Below are positions 18,195 through 26,003 of a stretch of 64,000 nucleotides of DNA, piece after piece. Location of the stretch: the NCBI RefSeq assembly GCF_030419005.1, contig NZ_CP106952.1, positions 434,001-498,000 of the forward strand, given 5' to 3'. The translations under genes and the position numbers were made by a program. Within the stretch, counting starts at the first letter, position 1, and each line of letters begins with the position of its first letter. This stretch comes from Eleftheria terrae. Lineage in GTDB: Bacteria; Pseudomonadota; Gammaproteobacteria; Burkholderiales; Burkholderiaceae_C. Under the pieces are notes generated by a model that was not told the origin of the DNA, searched no databases, and was given only the letters and a program-made list of their open reading frames with translations.

Positions 18195-19016
18195 TCAGGC
18201 CCTCGTCGCGGTGCGCCGCCGCCAGTGGCGGGTGCCAAGCAGCGCGCCCAGCCCGAGCAGCGACAAGACCGCACTGGCCGGCTCGGGCACCGGCGTCAAG
18301 GTGCCAACGACGCTGCCATCGTCGACGCTCGCGTCCAGCGATTCGGTGCCGTCCACCTCGTTGCTCACCGAATCGTCGTCGACGTCGACCGTGCCGGTGC
18401 CGGTTTCACTCGAGGGCGGTGTGGTGTCGTAGTCGATGGTCGTGTCGCTGCTGCCTTCACCCTCTGCGGTACTGGTCAGCCAGAAATAGATCACGACGCC
18501 GATCGCGATGGCCGGCAGCAGCGGGACGCGTGCCTGTTCCTCGCCCGCCCGGCCCGCAAAGCTGTCGGAGCCAAAGCGGATGAGCTCCGAGCGGGTGCCG
18601 GCGTAGGCGTGCCGGTCGGCGTCGTAGTGCCATTGCATCGACCCCGACGAACCGAAGCGCTGCCCGCCGATGTGGCCGTTCATGCTGATGTCGAGCTGGA
18701 AGGCGGTCTCGCCCACCGACGTCACCTGCCCGGAGTAGCCCATGGCGAAGGGCTGGCCGCTCACGACGCCGGTGGTGGTGCTGGAGAAACCGTCTGCCGA
18801 GTAGCTGCCCCTGAAATCGAGGGGTGCGCCCCAGCCGGAAAACTGCCGGGTGCGCCGCAGTGCTTCCGCGGCCCAGCTGGCGGACTCTGCCATGGCGGCC
18901 AGGTTCAAGGTCTCGAGGCTGCTTACCGGCACGGCCTGGGCCGTGTGCTGCCCGGCCAGGGACAGCGCAGTGACGATGGTCAGAAGGCCAGTTGTTGTTC
19001 GGCGGGTGGATGGCAC
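18195..19016 (-). CDS. PEP-CTERM sorting-signal protein
   Basis: A 273-residue exported protein with an N-terminal signal peptide (LLTIVTALSLAGQHTAQA) and a C-terminal PEP-CTERM tripartite signal: VPEPASAVL, a hydrophobic stretch LSLLGLGALLG, then RHWRRR. Such signals are processed by an exosortase and mark extracellular or biofilm-matrix proteins. A second hydrophobic segment (LLPAIAIGVVIYFWL) and an acidic, Thr/Ser-rich spacer lie before the motif. The start is GTG 19016, preceded by AAGGAG; longer in-frame readings upstream have no such support. No exosortase gene is in this window. Confidence 0.85.
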   Translation of the reverse strand: MPSTRRTTTGLLTIVTALSLAGQHTAQAVPVSSLETLNLAAMAESASWAAEALRRTRQFSGWGAPLDFRGSYSADGFSSTTTGVVSGQPFAMGYSGQVTSVGETAFQLDISMNGHIGGQRFGSSGSMQWHYDADRHAYAGTRSELIRFGSDSFAGRAGEEQARVPLLPAIAIGVVIYFWLTSTAEGEGSSDTTIDYDTTPPSSETGTGTVDVDDDSVSNEVDGTESLDASVDDGSVVGTLTPVPEPASAVLSLLGLGALLGTRHWRRRTATRA

Positions 19017-19245
19017 GTCGTACTCCTTAAAAGCGTTGTCGTGCGCCTGCCCGGCTCGAAGGACAAACGGGCAAGTCGCCCACGTCAACATAGGCCATGG
19101 CCCGGTGGTCACGGCCAGCTTCGGTAACGTCGTGCAACCGCGCGCCAGGGGCGCGCGCGGTCCGGTCGCCATGGCACCGGTGCACGCGCGCGGCGGTGGA
19201 ATGCGTGTGCGGCCAGCCGTACGGGCTGTGCGCAGGGGCCTCGAG

Positions 19246-19995
19246 TCAACCGTTCTTGAAGAGTCCCCGGTCCACCATCCGCTTCAGTCGCGCCGAGCGC
19301 TGGGCGGGCCGGTAGACACCGGCCTCGACGGCCGGCGCGAGCGGGAACCGGTCTTCCTCGGCCAGGCCATCGTCACCCGGCGGCGCTACCGCGGTGGGCT
19401 CCCGCGATGCATCGAGGGGCGGCGGGCTGTCCTCGTCCACCACATCCAGCAGCACGGGTACACGTTCGGGTTGTGGCGGGCGGTGGCGCGCGATGGCGGG
19501 CGCAGGCACGTCGCCGACGGTGGTGGAGGGGGGCAGGGGCAATGCAGCTTCGCCAGCGCGGTCGGGCGCGGTGCTGCCCGGCATGGCGGCGCCGGCCGGT
19601 CGTTCCCCCCGGCGCCCTGCCTTGGCAAAAACTGCATCGGCCGGTGCCCGCGGGCTGCCTACGGGCGCCGCTTCGGCCGGCGCCGCGGCAGGCTGGGCAG
19701 GCGCAGGCTGGGCAGGCGCAGGCTGGGCAGGCGCAGGCTGGGCAGGCGCAGGCTGGGCAGGCGCAGGCTGGGCAGGCGCGCTCACGGCCGCCTGGCGGGC
19801 GGCCGTGACGCCCGGTGCCGGCGCGGTGATGGACGCACCACCGTGCATCCGCACGGCCTCCCACACCAGGCCCGAGGCGGCGAGCTGGCGCAAGCGCTCC
19901 TGCCGCGCCTGCGGCCGCTCGATGGCATGCAGTCCTTCGTAGAGCTCTGGATAGACGTCGCTGTCGATCTCCAGCTGCAGGCGGATCACGGCCAT
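19246..19995 (-). CDS. proline-rich protein paired with the ParM-like gene
   Basis: A 249-residue protein in two parts. The N-terminal ~60 residues (MAVIRLQLEIDSDVYPELYE, then GLHAIERPQARQERLRQLA) look like a small folded, possibly DNA- or protein-binding domain. The middle is a long Pro/Ala/Gln linker containing six exact PAPAQ-type repeats encoded by a 15-bp tandem repeat, and the C-terminal ~35 residues are basic (RSARLKRMVDRGLF). ATG 19995 has GGGAG upstream. It starts 25 bp after the ParM-like gene on the same strand, the position in which plasmid segregation loci carry their adaptor (ParR/StbB). That role is inference from context only. Confidence 0.75.
   Translation of the reverse strand: MAVIRLQLEIDSDVYPELYEGLHAIERPQARQERLRQLAASGLVWEAVRMHGGASITAPAPGVTAARQAAVSAPAQPAPAQPAPAQPAPAQPAPAQPAPAQPAAAPAEAAPVGSPRAPADAVFAKAGRRGERPAGAAMPGSTAPDRAGEAALPLPPSTTVGDVPAPAIARHRPPQPERVPVLLDVVDEDSPPPLDASREPTAVAPPGDDGLAEEDRFPLAPAVEAGVYRPAQRSARLKRMVDRGLFKNG
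19691..19780. repeat. 15-bp tandem repeat, six copies, in the proline-rich linker
   Basis: Six tandem copies of GGCTGGGCAGGCGCA (the last copy has one change) encode PAPAQ repeats on the minus strand. The unit is five codons, so expansion or contraction keeps the frame and only changes linker length. Confidence 0.9.
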
Positions 19996-20020
19996 GGCAG
20001 GCTCCCGCAAGGCCCGGGCT

Positions 20021-21157
20021 TCAAGCCTGCTCGGTCATGGCCTCGCCGATCATCTGGAAGCCGCGGACATTGGCCGCCATCGAGTCCGGCATCACGAACA
20101 CCGGGATGGACGGGAAACGCCGGCTCAACACGTCGCGGTAGCGGGCCGGGTGCCCGCCCACCAGCACGATGAGGTCGATGATCTCGTAGGCATCGCGCAG
20201 GCCGTCGATCATGCGGTTCAGCGAGTCCTCGATCACGCTCATGATCTGCGGCTCGTACTTGGCCAGGTCGTGCGCCACGCCGGTGAGCTTGACCGGCTGC
20301 TTGAGCCGCAGCGCCTCGTTGATGCGCGGCGCCACCGCGGGGCCCAGCGGCCGGCCGATGTCGGCCGCCAGCGAATCCTGCACCGCGCGGATGACGCGAT
20401 GGCGGCCGGCGTCGGAGGCAGCACCACTGGCACGCGGGTTGATGCTGCCTTGCTGGATCAGCAGCCAGTCCAGCGTGTGCTCGCCCGGGTCCACCATCAG
20501 CACCGAGAGTTCGTCCATCTCGTCGATGGAGGCGAGCGGCTGCAGGGCACCGCCAGTGGCCTTGATCACCTGGTTGAGCTCGTCCAGGTGCTCCTCCAGG
20601 GCGGCATAGCCCCCCATCGGCTGGGCCTGCACGATGACCTTGCGCACCTCGATGGTCTTGCCATCGCCGATCTCCACCGCGCGTTCGTAGGTCTGGCGCA
20701 GGTAGTCGCGGCGCTTGGAGTCGTTGTACTGGTTCACCGGCAGCCCCAGCACCAGCACGTCGATGGCGGTGTCACCCGCCTCGGCCATGTAGCGCAGCGC
20801 GCCCTTGGTGAGCGCTTCATAGATCGCGCCCTTGTAGAACTCGTCCGTCACGTCGCGGCCGAAGCTGCCGCCGGCCTGCGCCAGGCCGACATCGCGGCCC
20901 ACTTCGTACTCGGCACCGTTGGCCGGCACGTCGAAGGTGTCGCGGCGCCGGGTGCTCAGGCTGCGCACCGCGCTCACATCGGCCGGAATGGCCATTGAAG
21001 GAAAGGACGAGAAGGTGATGCCGCCCTCGGCGGGGAGGCTGAACTTCACCAGGCCGAAGCCCACGTCGATGGCGCGGACCACCGGGGTCGATGCGGGGGT
21101 GCTGTCCTGCTGCTCGCTGTGCACTTCCCGCAATTTGGCAGGGTTGGATGGGGCCAT
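20021..21157 (-). CDS. ParM/StbA-like actin-fold ATPase (PRTRC protein D-like)
   Basis: A 378-residue protein with actin/Hsp70-fold nucleotide motifs: phosphate-1 loop VVRAIDVGFGLVKFS near residue 30, phosphate-2 segment VDPGEHTLDWLLIQ near 215, and the adenosine segment IVLVGGHPARYRDVL near 335. The block RRRDTFDVPANGAEYEVGRDV is typical of the ParM-like protein D of PRTRC plasmid systems. Family members polymerise to push DNA copies apart or act in plasmid/ICE maintenance. ATG 21157 has GAGGTGA directly upstream. No other PRTRC genes (E2, ThiF, ParB) lie nearby, so it is either a stripped locus or a new pairing with the proline-rich gene downstream. Confidence 0.83.
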   Translation of the reverse strand: MAPSNPAKLREVHSEQQDSTPASTPVVRAIDVGFGLVKFSLPAEGGITFSSFPSMAIPADVSAVRSLSTRRRDTFDVPANGAEYEVGRDVGLAQAGGSFGRDVTDEFYKGAIYEALTKGALRYMAEAGDTAIDVLVLGLPVNQYNDSKRRDYLRQTYERAVEIGDGKTIEVRKVIVQAQPMGGYAALEEHLDELNQVIKATGGALQPLASIDEMDELSVLMVDPGEHTLDWLLIQQGSINPRASGAASDAGRHRVIRAVQDSLAADIGRPLGPAVAPRINEALRLKQPVKLTGVAHDLAKYEPQIMSVIEDSLNRMIDGLRDAYEIIDLIVLVGGHPARYRDVLSRRFPSIPVFVMPDSMAANVRGFQMIGEAMTEQA

Positions 21158-21530
21158 GGTCACCTCATTGGTTGCGCAGGTCGGTCGTGGTGTCCTGCAA
21201 GGGGGACTGTGACCGCTTGCTAGCAACCAGGATGCCTTGTGGGTCTTGCGCACCCGGCTCATGGCGCTCCCCGCTTGCAGCGGCGCGACGGAGGCCGGCA
21301 CCCGGGAGAAACCCGGCTGTGGAAAACGCACGCAGGCCCGCAAGAATCGCCGATCCGTGGCGGTGCGCTGCGACGGCTCGGTCACCGGCTGTCGCCGGGA
21401 TCGGCGGCATCTTCTACAGGCCGAGCAAGCACGGCTCCCGACGTCTGGCGCGACGAGGCGGCCGGGACGGCCGGTGCGGCCGTCTTGCGGCGCACCGGCC
21501 GGCCCCGGCGTGACCGGCAAGCTGACGCCG

Positions 21531-21574
21531 CCGTTTTCCCACCGTTTCCCCGCTGTTTCCCCGCCGTTTCCTAT
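21531..21574. repeat. four 11-bp direct repeats before a TATACT -10 box
   Basis: Units CCGTTTTCCCA (21531), CCGTTTCCCCG (21542), CTGTTTCCCCG (21553) and CCGTTTCCTAT (21564) repeat at exactly 11-bp spacing, about one helical turn, and run into TATACT at 21572-21577. The array lies about 100 bp before the exonuclease gene and 370 bp before the divergent ParM-like gene. It could be a promoter-linked operator or a centromere-like binding array. Confidence 0.75.
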
Positions 21575-21673
21575 ACTGCGGCGCCAGCCGACGGCCGGCC
21601 GATGAACCACGGCGGGCTGGCGGTCTCCCCAGCGCCGCGCCCACTGCGCGGCAAGCCCGTCCCGAGGACCTGC

Positions 21674-22252
21674 ATGAATGCGACCCACTATCTCGTCATC
21701 GACTTCGAAGCCACCTGCTGCGACCAGGGCACGGTGCCGCGCGGGCAGATGGAAATCATCGAAGTGGGGGCGGTGATGGTGGAGGCCGGCGGGCTGGCGA
21801 TCGTTGGCGAGTTCCAGCGCTTCGTGCGGCCGGTTCGTCATCCCCGGCTCACCGACTTCTGCACCCAGCTCACTTCCATACGCCAGCAAGACGTGGAGGC
21901 GGCGCTCTCGTTTCCGGCGGTGATGGACGAGTTCAAGGCATGGCTGCGCCCCTACCGCATGTTCGTCTTCTGTTCCTGGGGCGACTATGACCGGAAGCAG
22001 CTGGAGCAGGACTGTGCCTTCCATCGCGTGCCTTGCCCGATCCAGGCGCCGCACCTGAACGTCAAGCAGCTGATGGCCGAGCGCCAGCAGCTGCGCAAGC
22101 GGCCGGGGCTTGGCGAAGCGGTCCGCCTGGCCGGGCTGCAGTTCGCGGGCACGCATCACCGGGGCATCGACGACGCCCGCAACATCGCGCGGCTGCTTCC
22201 CTACGTGTTGGGTGAGGCCCGACTGGGCGGTGCGGCGGCCGCCGCGAGGTGA
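21674..22252 (+). CDS. DEDDh-family 3'-5' exonuclease (ERI-1/KapD-like)
   Basis: A 192-residue nuclease with the RNase T-like DEDDh motifs: Exo I VIDFEATC near residue 9, Exo II FVFCSWGDYDRKQLEQD near residue 100, and Exo III HRGIDDARNIARL near residue 160 with the catalytic His. Relatives of the ERI-1/KapD group trim structured RNA or short DNA 3' ends using two metal ions. ATG 21674 is preceded by GAGGA. It is divergently transcribed from the ParM-like gene, and the likely promoter overlaps an 11-bp repeat array. Confidence 0.9.
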   Translation: MNATHYLVIDFEATCCDQGTVPRGQMEIIEVGAVMVEAGGLAIVGEFQRFVRPVRHPRLTDFCTQLTSIRQQDVEAALSFPAVMDEFKAWLRPYRMFVFCSWGDYDRKQLEQDCAFHRVPCPIQAPHLNVKQLMAERQQLRKRPGLGEAVRLAGLQFAGTHHRGIDDARNIARLLPYVLGEARLGGAAAAAR

Positions 22253-22739
22253 GGCGGCATGCAGCGCCAGGGGCGGGCGGTCGTCCTGGCGTCCACCAGC
22301 CGCTCCTGCACCCCAGCGCATGGACCGACACCGGTCCTGCGCGGGCGCGCTGCGCCCGTTCTCACCGAGCCGCTGGCATGTCGAGCGCACCGCAGCAACT
22401 GGCGCCTTCCAGCCCGGTTGGCAGGCACCAGCCGCCGCCCACGCGGGCGACCGCGCGCTGGACGATGGCCAGCCCGAGGCCGGAGCCGGCCTGGCCGCGG
22501 CCTTGCACGCCGCGGTAGAAGCGGTCGGATACCCGCTCGCGCGCTTCGACAGGAAGGCCGGGCCTGTCGTCTGCGGCGAGCCACGCCAAGTGCGCTGCGC
22601 TGCGTCCCGATGCGCGTCGCTGGCGCGGCCGTGGCGTGAGGTGGCCACCCGCGCTGCGTCTGCGTCCCCGGTCCGTGCCGACGCTCATGCGCAGGAGCGG
22701 AAGGCCGGGCGGTGATGCACGGCCAAAGCGCTTCGGGTG
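22253..22739. other. gap holding a kinase remnant
   Basis: This 487-bp stretch lies between the exonuclease and the VOC gene. The only recognisable content is the decayed histidine-kinase C-terminus on the minus strand at about 22362-22580. Confidence 0.5.
22362..22580 (-). pseudogene. remnant of a sensor histidine kinase C-terminus
   Basis: The minus strand reads DDRPGLPVEARERVSDRFYR, then SGLGLAIVQRAVARVGGG. This is the G1-box, F-box and G2-box end of an OmpR-type sensor kinase ATPase domain (canonical DNGPGLP...ER(V/L)F(D/E)RFYRG...GSGLGLAIV). The G1 Asn-Gly is degraded to Arg. Nothing upstream in any frame restores the rest of the ATPase or the HisKA domain. It appears to be the last piece of a decayed two-component kinase gene. 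Confidence 0.65.
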
Positions 22740-23111
22740 CTAGGCCGCCTGCGCGACCTCGCTGGCGAAGCGCAGCCGGTTGCCGTCGGGGTCCTTGAGC
22801 AGCATCTCGCGGGTGCCCCAGGCGGTGTCCTCCGGCCCGTCGGTGGGCAGCACGCCGGCGGCCCGGAACGCCCGGAAGCAGTCATCGACATCCGGCACCC
22901 TGAAGTACACCGCGCCGCCCACTTCGCAATCCCCGCTGTGCTCGGTCAGGAAGAGCGTCTGGCCTTGCCGCGTCAGCTGCATGAAGAGCGGAAAGCCGGG
23001 CTCGAACTGATGGGTCCAGTCGACGCTGAATCCCAGGCCGTCCACATAGAAGCGAAGGCTGGCCTGTGCGTCCGTGATGCGCAATTGGGGAATGACGGTC
23101 TGAGGGGGCAT
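22740..23111 (-). CDS. VOC-superfamily (glyoxalase/bleomycin-resistance-like) protein
   Basis: A 123-residue protein with a single vicinal-oxygen-chelate module: VIPQLRITDAQASLRFYVDG at the start, LFLTEHSGDCEVGGAVYFRV in the middle and MLLKDPDGNRLRFASE at the end. The full length resembles small dimeric bleomycin-resistance-type proteins, which bind rather than break drugs, as well as uncharacterised dioxygenase-like members. ATG 23111 has AAGGAG at ideal spacing. The ligand is unknown. Confidence 0.85.
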   Translation of the reverse strand: MPPQTVIPQLRITDAQASLRFYVDGLGFSVDWTHQFEPGFPLFMQLTRQGQTLFLTEHSGDCEVGGAVYFRVPDVDDCFRAFRAAGVLPTDGPEDTAWGTREMLLKDPDGNRLRFASEVAQAA

Positions 23112-23310
23112 CACACTCCTTGAGCGGCTGGGTTGCGGGCGGTCGAAGTGTCGCAAAACCAGCCGGGTGCGGCAATCGGCGGCGAGCACCTGCGAACAGG
23201 TTGCCACCACTGCCAGAGGACGGCCCGCCGGCGCCGGGCGCGGCTGCCGCCGACCGGCTCACGACAGCCGCCGAGGCTGAGCTACCATGCCCGGCGGTTG
23301 AGGGGACCTC

Positions 23311-23943
23311 ATGAATCCAAGAATCACTCGGCGCACCGCCCTGCTGTGCGGCCTGGCCTGTGCCACACCGGCATGGGCTTTCGATCGTGTGGCGGCGGGC
23401 CGCCGCTACCGGGACTGGCTGCGTCGCCTGCATGCCGAACTGGCGCAGCTGGACCGCGAGCTGCCGCGCGCACAAGCAGTGGCGCCGGCCGATGTGGATC
23501 GCTTCTGCGTCTCGTCCATCGTGCCTGCCTCGCGGGCCTCCGGCACCATCGCCCAGCTGCTCAGCGAGGCGCGCCGGCATGGTGCCACCTCGCGCAGCGG
23601 CGAGATCGTTTTTCTCGGCAGCCTGCGTGTGGTGCTCGGCCTGCTCGGCGCCTCGATGCCGGCCGGCCAGGGCGGCCGGTTCCCGGAAGCGGCCGACAGT
23701 GCCTTTGCCGGCACGGCCTTGAATGCCTGGTACATGCATGTGCATGCCGGGGAGGCACTGGAGCGCTACTTCGGAGAAGGCGGCCGCTTCCAGCCCTACC
23801 GCCTGCCGCAGGACGGCGAACTGGTGCGCGACGCCTACCCCTTCCTGTTGTTCGACGACCGTGAGGCGGCCCTGCGTTTTGGCGGTTTCTCGAGCGAGTG
23901 GTGGGGCGCGGTGGAAACGCTCTACCACCGCCAGTTCATGTGA
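23311..23943 (+). CDS. exported hypothetical protein
   Basis: A 210-residue protein with a signal peptide (MNPRITRRTALLCGLACATP with cleavage near AWA-F); the RR pair is only loosely Tat-like. The mature part is helical and carries YMHVHAGEALERYFGEGGRF and a C-terminal FSSEWWGAVETLYHRQ. I do not recognise it. GAGGGGA precedes ATG 23311. It ends 13 bp before the next gene, so the two form an operon. Confidence 0.75.
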   Translation: MNPRITRRTALLCGLACATPAWAFDRVAAGRRYRDWLRRLHAELAQLDRELPRAQAVAPADVDRFCVSSIVPASRASGTIAQLLSEARRHGATSRSGEIVFLGSLRVVLGLLGASMPAGQGGRFPEAADSAFAGTALNAWYMHVHAGEALERYFGEGGRFQPYRLPQDGELVRDAYPFLLFDDREAALRFGGFSSEWWGAVETLYHRQFM

Positions 23944-23956
23944 AAGGGGCAGGACG

Positions 23957-25192
23957 ATGCCGATGTGGGGCCTGAGGAAGACACTGTGGTCGAGCGGCCT
24001 CCTGCTGCTGGTGGCCAGCCTGCCTGCGCATGCCGCGCTCTGCAACCCGGCCGATGCCGCACCTGGTGCGGCGCCGCCCAGGGCGTGGCAAGTGTGGCAG
24101 GCGGGCGAGGCCGAGATGGCGGTGGGCGAGCATCTGCTGGGCCGGCAAGGGCAGCGGGTGAAGGTGGACACGCTGTCAGAGCCGCAGGTGATCATGGAGG
24201 GCCGGCGCATGCGGCTGGCGCCGCTGTGGCCTGAGCAGGTGGACTGGCCTGCCTACCAGCCCGACGAGGTCCGCGTGCAGCCGGGCAGCCTCTTGTACTT
24301 CGAGCGGGACGCCGCTGGCGCGGCACGGCTCTGCCGGGTGGACGAGCTGGGGCTCAGCGCGGCTTTCGAGGAGCGCCGGGCCGATGCGCCAGAGCCGCTC
24401 GTGCCGACCGCCGACGACCTGCAGCTGGTGGCCACGCAAACCTTCCGCTACGACAGCGAGGGCCGGCTGCTCGGCGTCATGCAGTGGCGGCGCGAGGCCG
24501 CCCGCCAGGCGCCCTGGCAGCTGCAGGCAGCGCATTGCTTCGCCTACGACCCGCTGGGCGGCCTGGCGGCGCTGTGGCAGCCCAGCGAAGGCGCTTGCGC
24601 GCTGGCCATCCCCGCTGACGCTCGGGCTCGCCATGTGTACGACGCGCAGGGGCAGCTGCTGCGCAGCATCACCGTCGAGCCCCGCATGGAAGAGCTGGAT
24701 GGCCGCTACGAACTGGTCGAGCATCCCGTGGTCACGGTCCTTGGGTCGCAAGGCGAGATCCGGGCGGTCTATACCGAGGACGCTGCCCGCAGGCCCTATC
24801 GTCGCCCGCTGGCGTCGGGCGAGGCCAGCGACGCGCTGCGCGAGGTGTGGGTGATCGGCTCGGCGGCCGGGCTCAACCTGCGCTGGATCGACGAGGGCCT
24901 GCCCGCGGCCGGGCGCGACTGGCGCATGGTGGCCATCTCGGCCGACAGTCCGCAGCCGGTGCTGGCCGCCTTGGGCAATGAGGGGACCGTGCTGGCCCGC
25001 GGCCGCACCGGCAAGCAGGGCGAGATCCGCACGGGCAAGGCGGCAGCGGCCGTCTGGCGTGCCATGCAGCAGCCCGGGCAGTGGGTGGTGCTGGTGTCGA
25101 TGTCGACGATCCTGCTGACGCCGGAACTGCCGGCCTCGCTGTGGCAGGCCTGCCTGGACCCGGAACAGCGGACGGCTGCCGCCTGTCCCTGA
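23957..25192 (+). CDS. exported hypothetical protein with RHS-like YD segments
   Basis: A 411-residue protein with a signal peptide (LRKTLWSSGLLLLVASLPAHA). The mature part is rich in beta-strand and contains short motifs such as FRYDSEGRLLGVMQWR, CFAYDPLGGLAALW and HVYDAQGQLLRSITV, which resemble YD/RHS-type repeat units. C21-C331-type cysteines are few. It lacks a polymorphic toxin C-terminus. AGGGGCAGGA precedes ATG 23957, and the gene follows the upstream exported protein by 13 bp. It is probably a periplasmic or outer-surface protein of unknown role. Confidence 0.75.
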   Translation: MPMWGLRKTLWSSGLLLLVASLPAHAALCNPADAAPGAAPPRAWQVWQAGEAEMAVGEHLLGRQGQRVKVDTLSEPQVIMEGRRMRLAPLWPEQVDWPAYQPDEVRVQPGSLLYFERDAAGAARLCRVDELGLSAAFEERRADAPEPLVPTADDLQLVATQTFRYDSEGRLLGVMQWRREAARQAPWQLQAAHCFAYDPLGGLAALWQPSEGACALAIPADARARHVYDAQGQLLRSITVEPRMEELDGRYELVEHPVVTVLGSQGEIRAVYTEDAARRPYRRPLASGEASDALREVWVIGSAAGLNLRWIDEGLPAAGRDWRMVAISADSPQPVLAALGNEGTVLARGRTGKQGEIRTGKAAAAVWRAMQQPGQWVVLVSMSTILLTPELPASLWQACLDPEQRTAAACP

Positions 25193-26003
25193 AGGGACGC
25201 AGCGGTCGGGGCGGCCGCGGCGGCGTGGCGGCCGCGGCTCGCGCATCGATGCCGATGCCGATGCCGATGCCGATGCCGATGCCGATGCCGCATCCCCGCG
25301 CTGCGGCGCTGCCGCGGGTGCGCGTTGCAGGCGCGTGCTTCAGGCACTGGCGCTCGGGCCGGTACAAGCGCGGCGCCTGCACCGAACAGGGGGCAGGGCC
25401 CCGGCTTCGAGCGCGGCTGCGTTCGTGGGCCGGGCGTCGGGCCTGGAGCGAGGGTGCCGCCCATCGGCGGAGCGGCCCGGTGCGTCGACGGTCCGCGCTG
25501 AGGTGAGGCCTGGCAGCGACGCCTCAACAGCGCGCCACAGTGACACGTGAAAGACCGAGCCCGGCTTCAGCGCCGCTGGCTCGACCTTGTTTCCGCAATG
25601 AGCTGGCCCGGTCCCGTGCCTCGATATCGGCTTGCAGTTGCCCGCATTGCCGTTCTTCATCCGGAGTGCCGCGGCAGTCGGCGGGCAAGCGCCGCGGCTG
25701 GCGGTTCGCAAGCCGGCTGGGGCCCCAACCGCGCGCAGATCGCCCGTACGCACTCACTTTGTGCATTCGACTGCCTAAACGGTGTCACATACGAGACAGT
25801 CGGTATTCCATTTGCGCGCATTACGCACCTAGTAAGTGCGTCAGTCCCGAATTGGTGCGCGAAAACCTAGACTACGCCCCGCTCCTGCGGCCGCTGGAGA
25901 GCCGGTGCGTCGGGCAGCGCATGCGCTGCTGCCGACGGGCACAACGACACACCGGCGCTCCCATCCCTGTCTTCTCTTCGAACCCTCACACCTACCTACC
26001 ATC
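25193..26003. other. 811-bp intergenic region with a hexanucleotide repeat and an AT-rich patch
   Basis: No supported gene is present. The left end holds the GATGCC array (25248-25289). The right part, about 25740-25880, is clearly more AT-rich and probably contains the promoter of the Kazal-domain gene. A small inverted repeat CGCAC-N7-GTGCG lies within it. Confidence 0.45.
25248..25289. repeat. hexanucleotide repeat (GATGCC)7
   Basis: Seven exact tandem copies of GATGCC occupy 25248-25289, 56 bp after the stop of the exported YD-like protein. It is not inside a supported gene and is likely length-variable between strains. Confidence 0.92.

Noticed and set aside
19246..21577. Complete plasmid or ICE backbone
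   Set aside because: Apart from the ParM-like gene and its neighbour there is no replication initiator, relaxase, integrase or other PRTRC gene.
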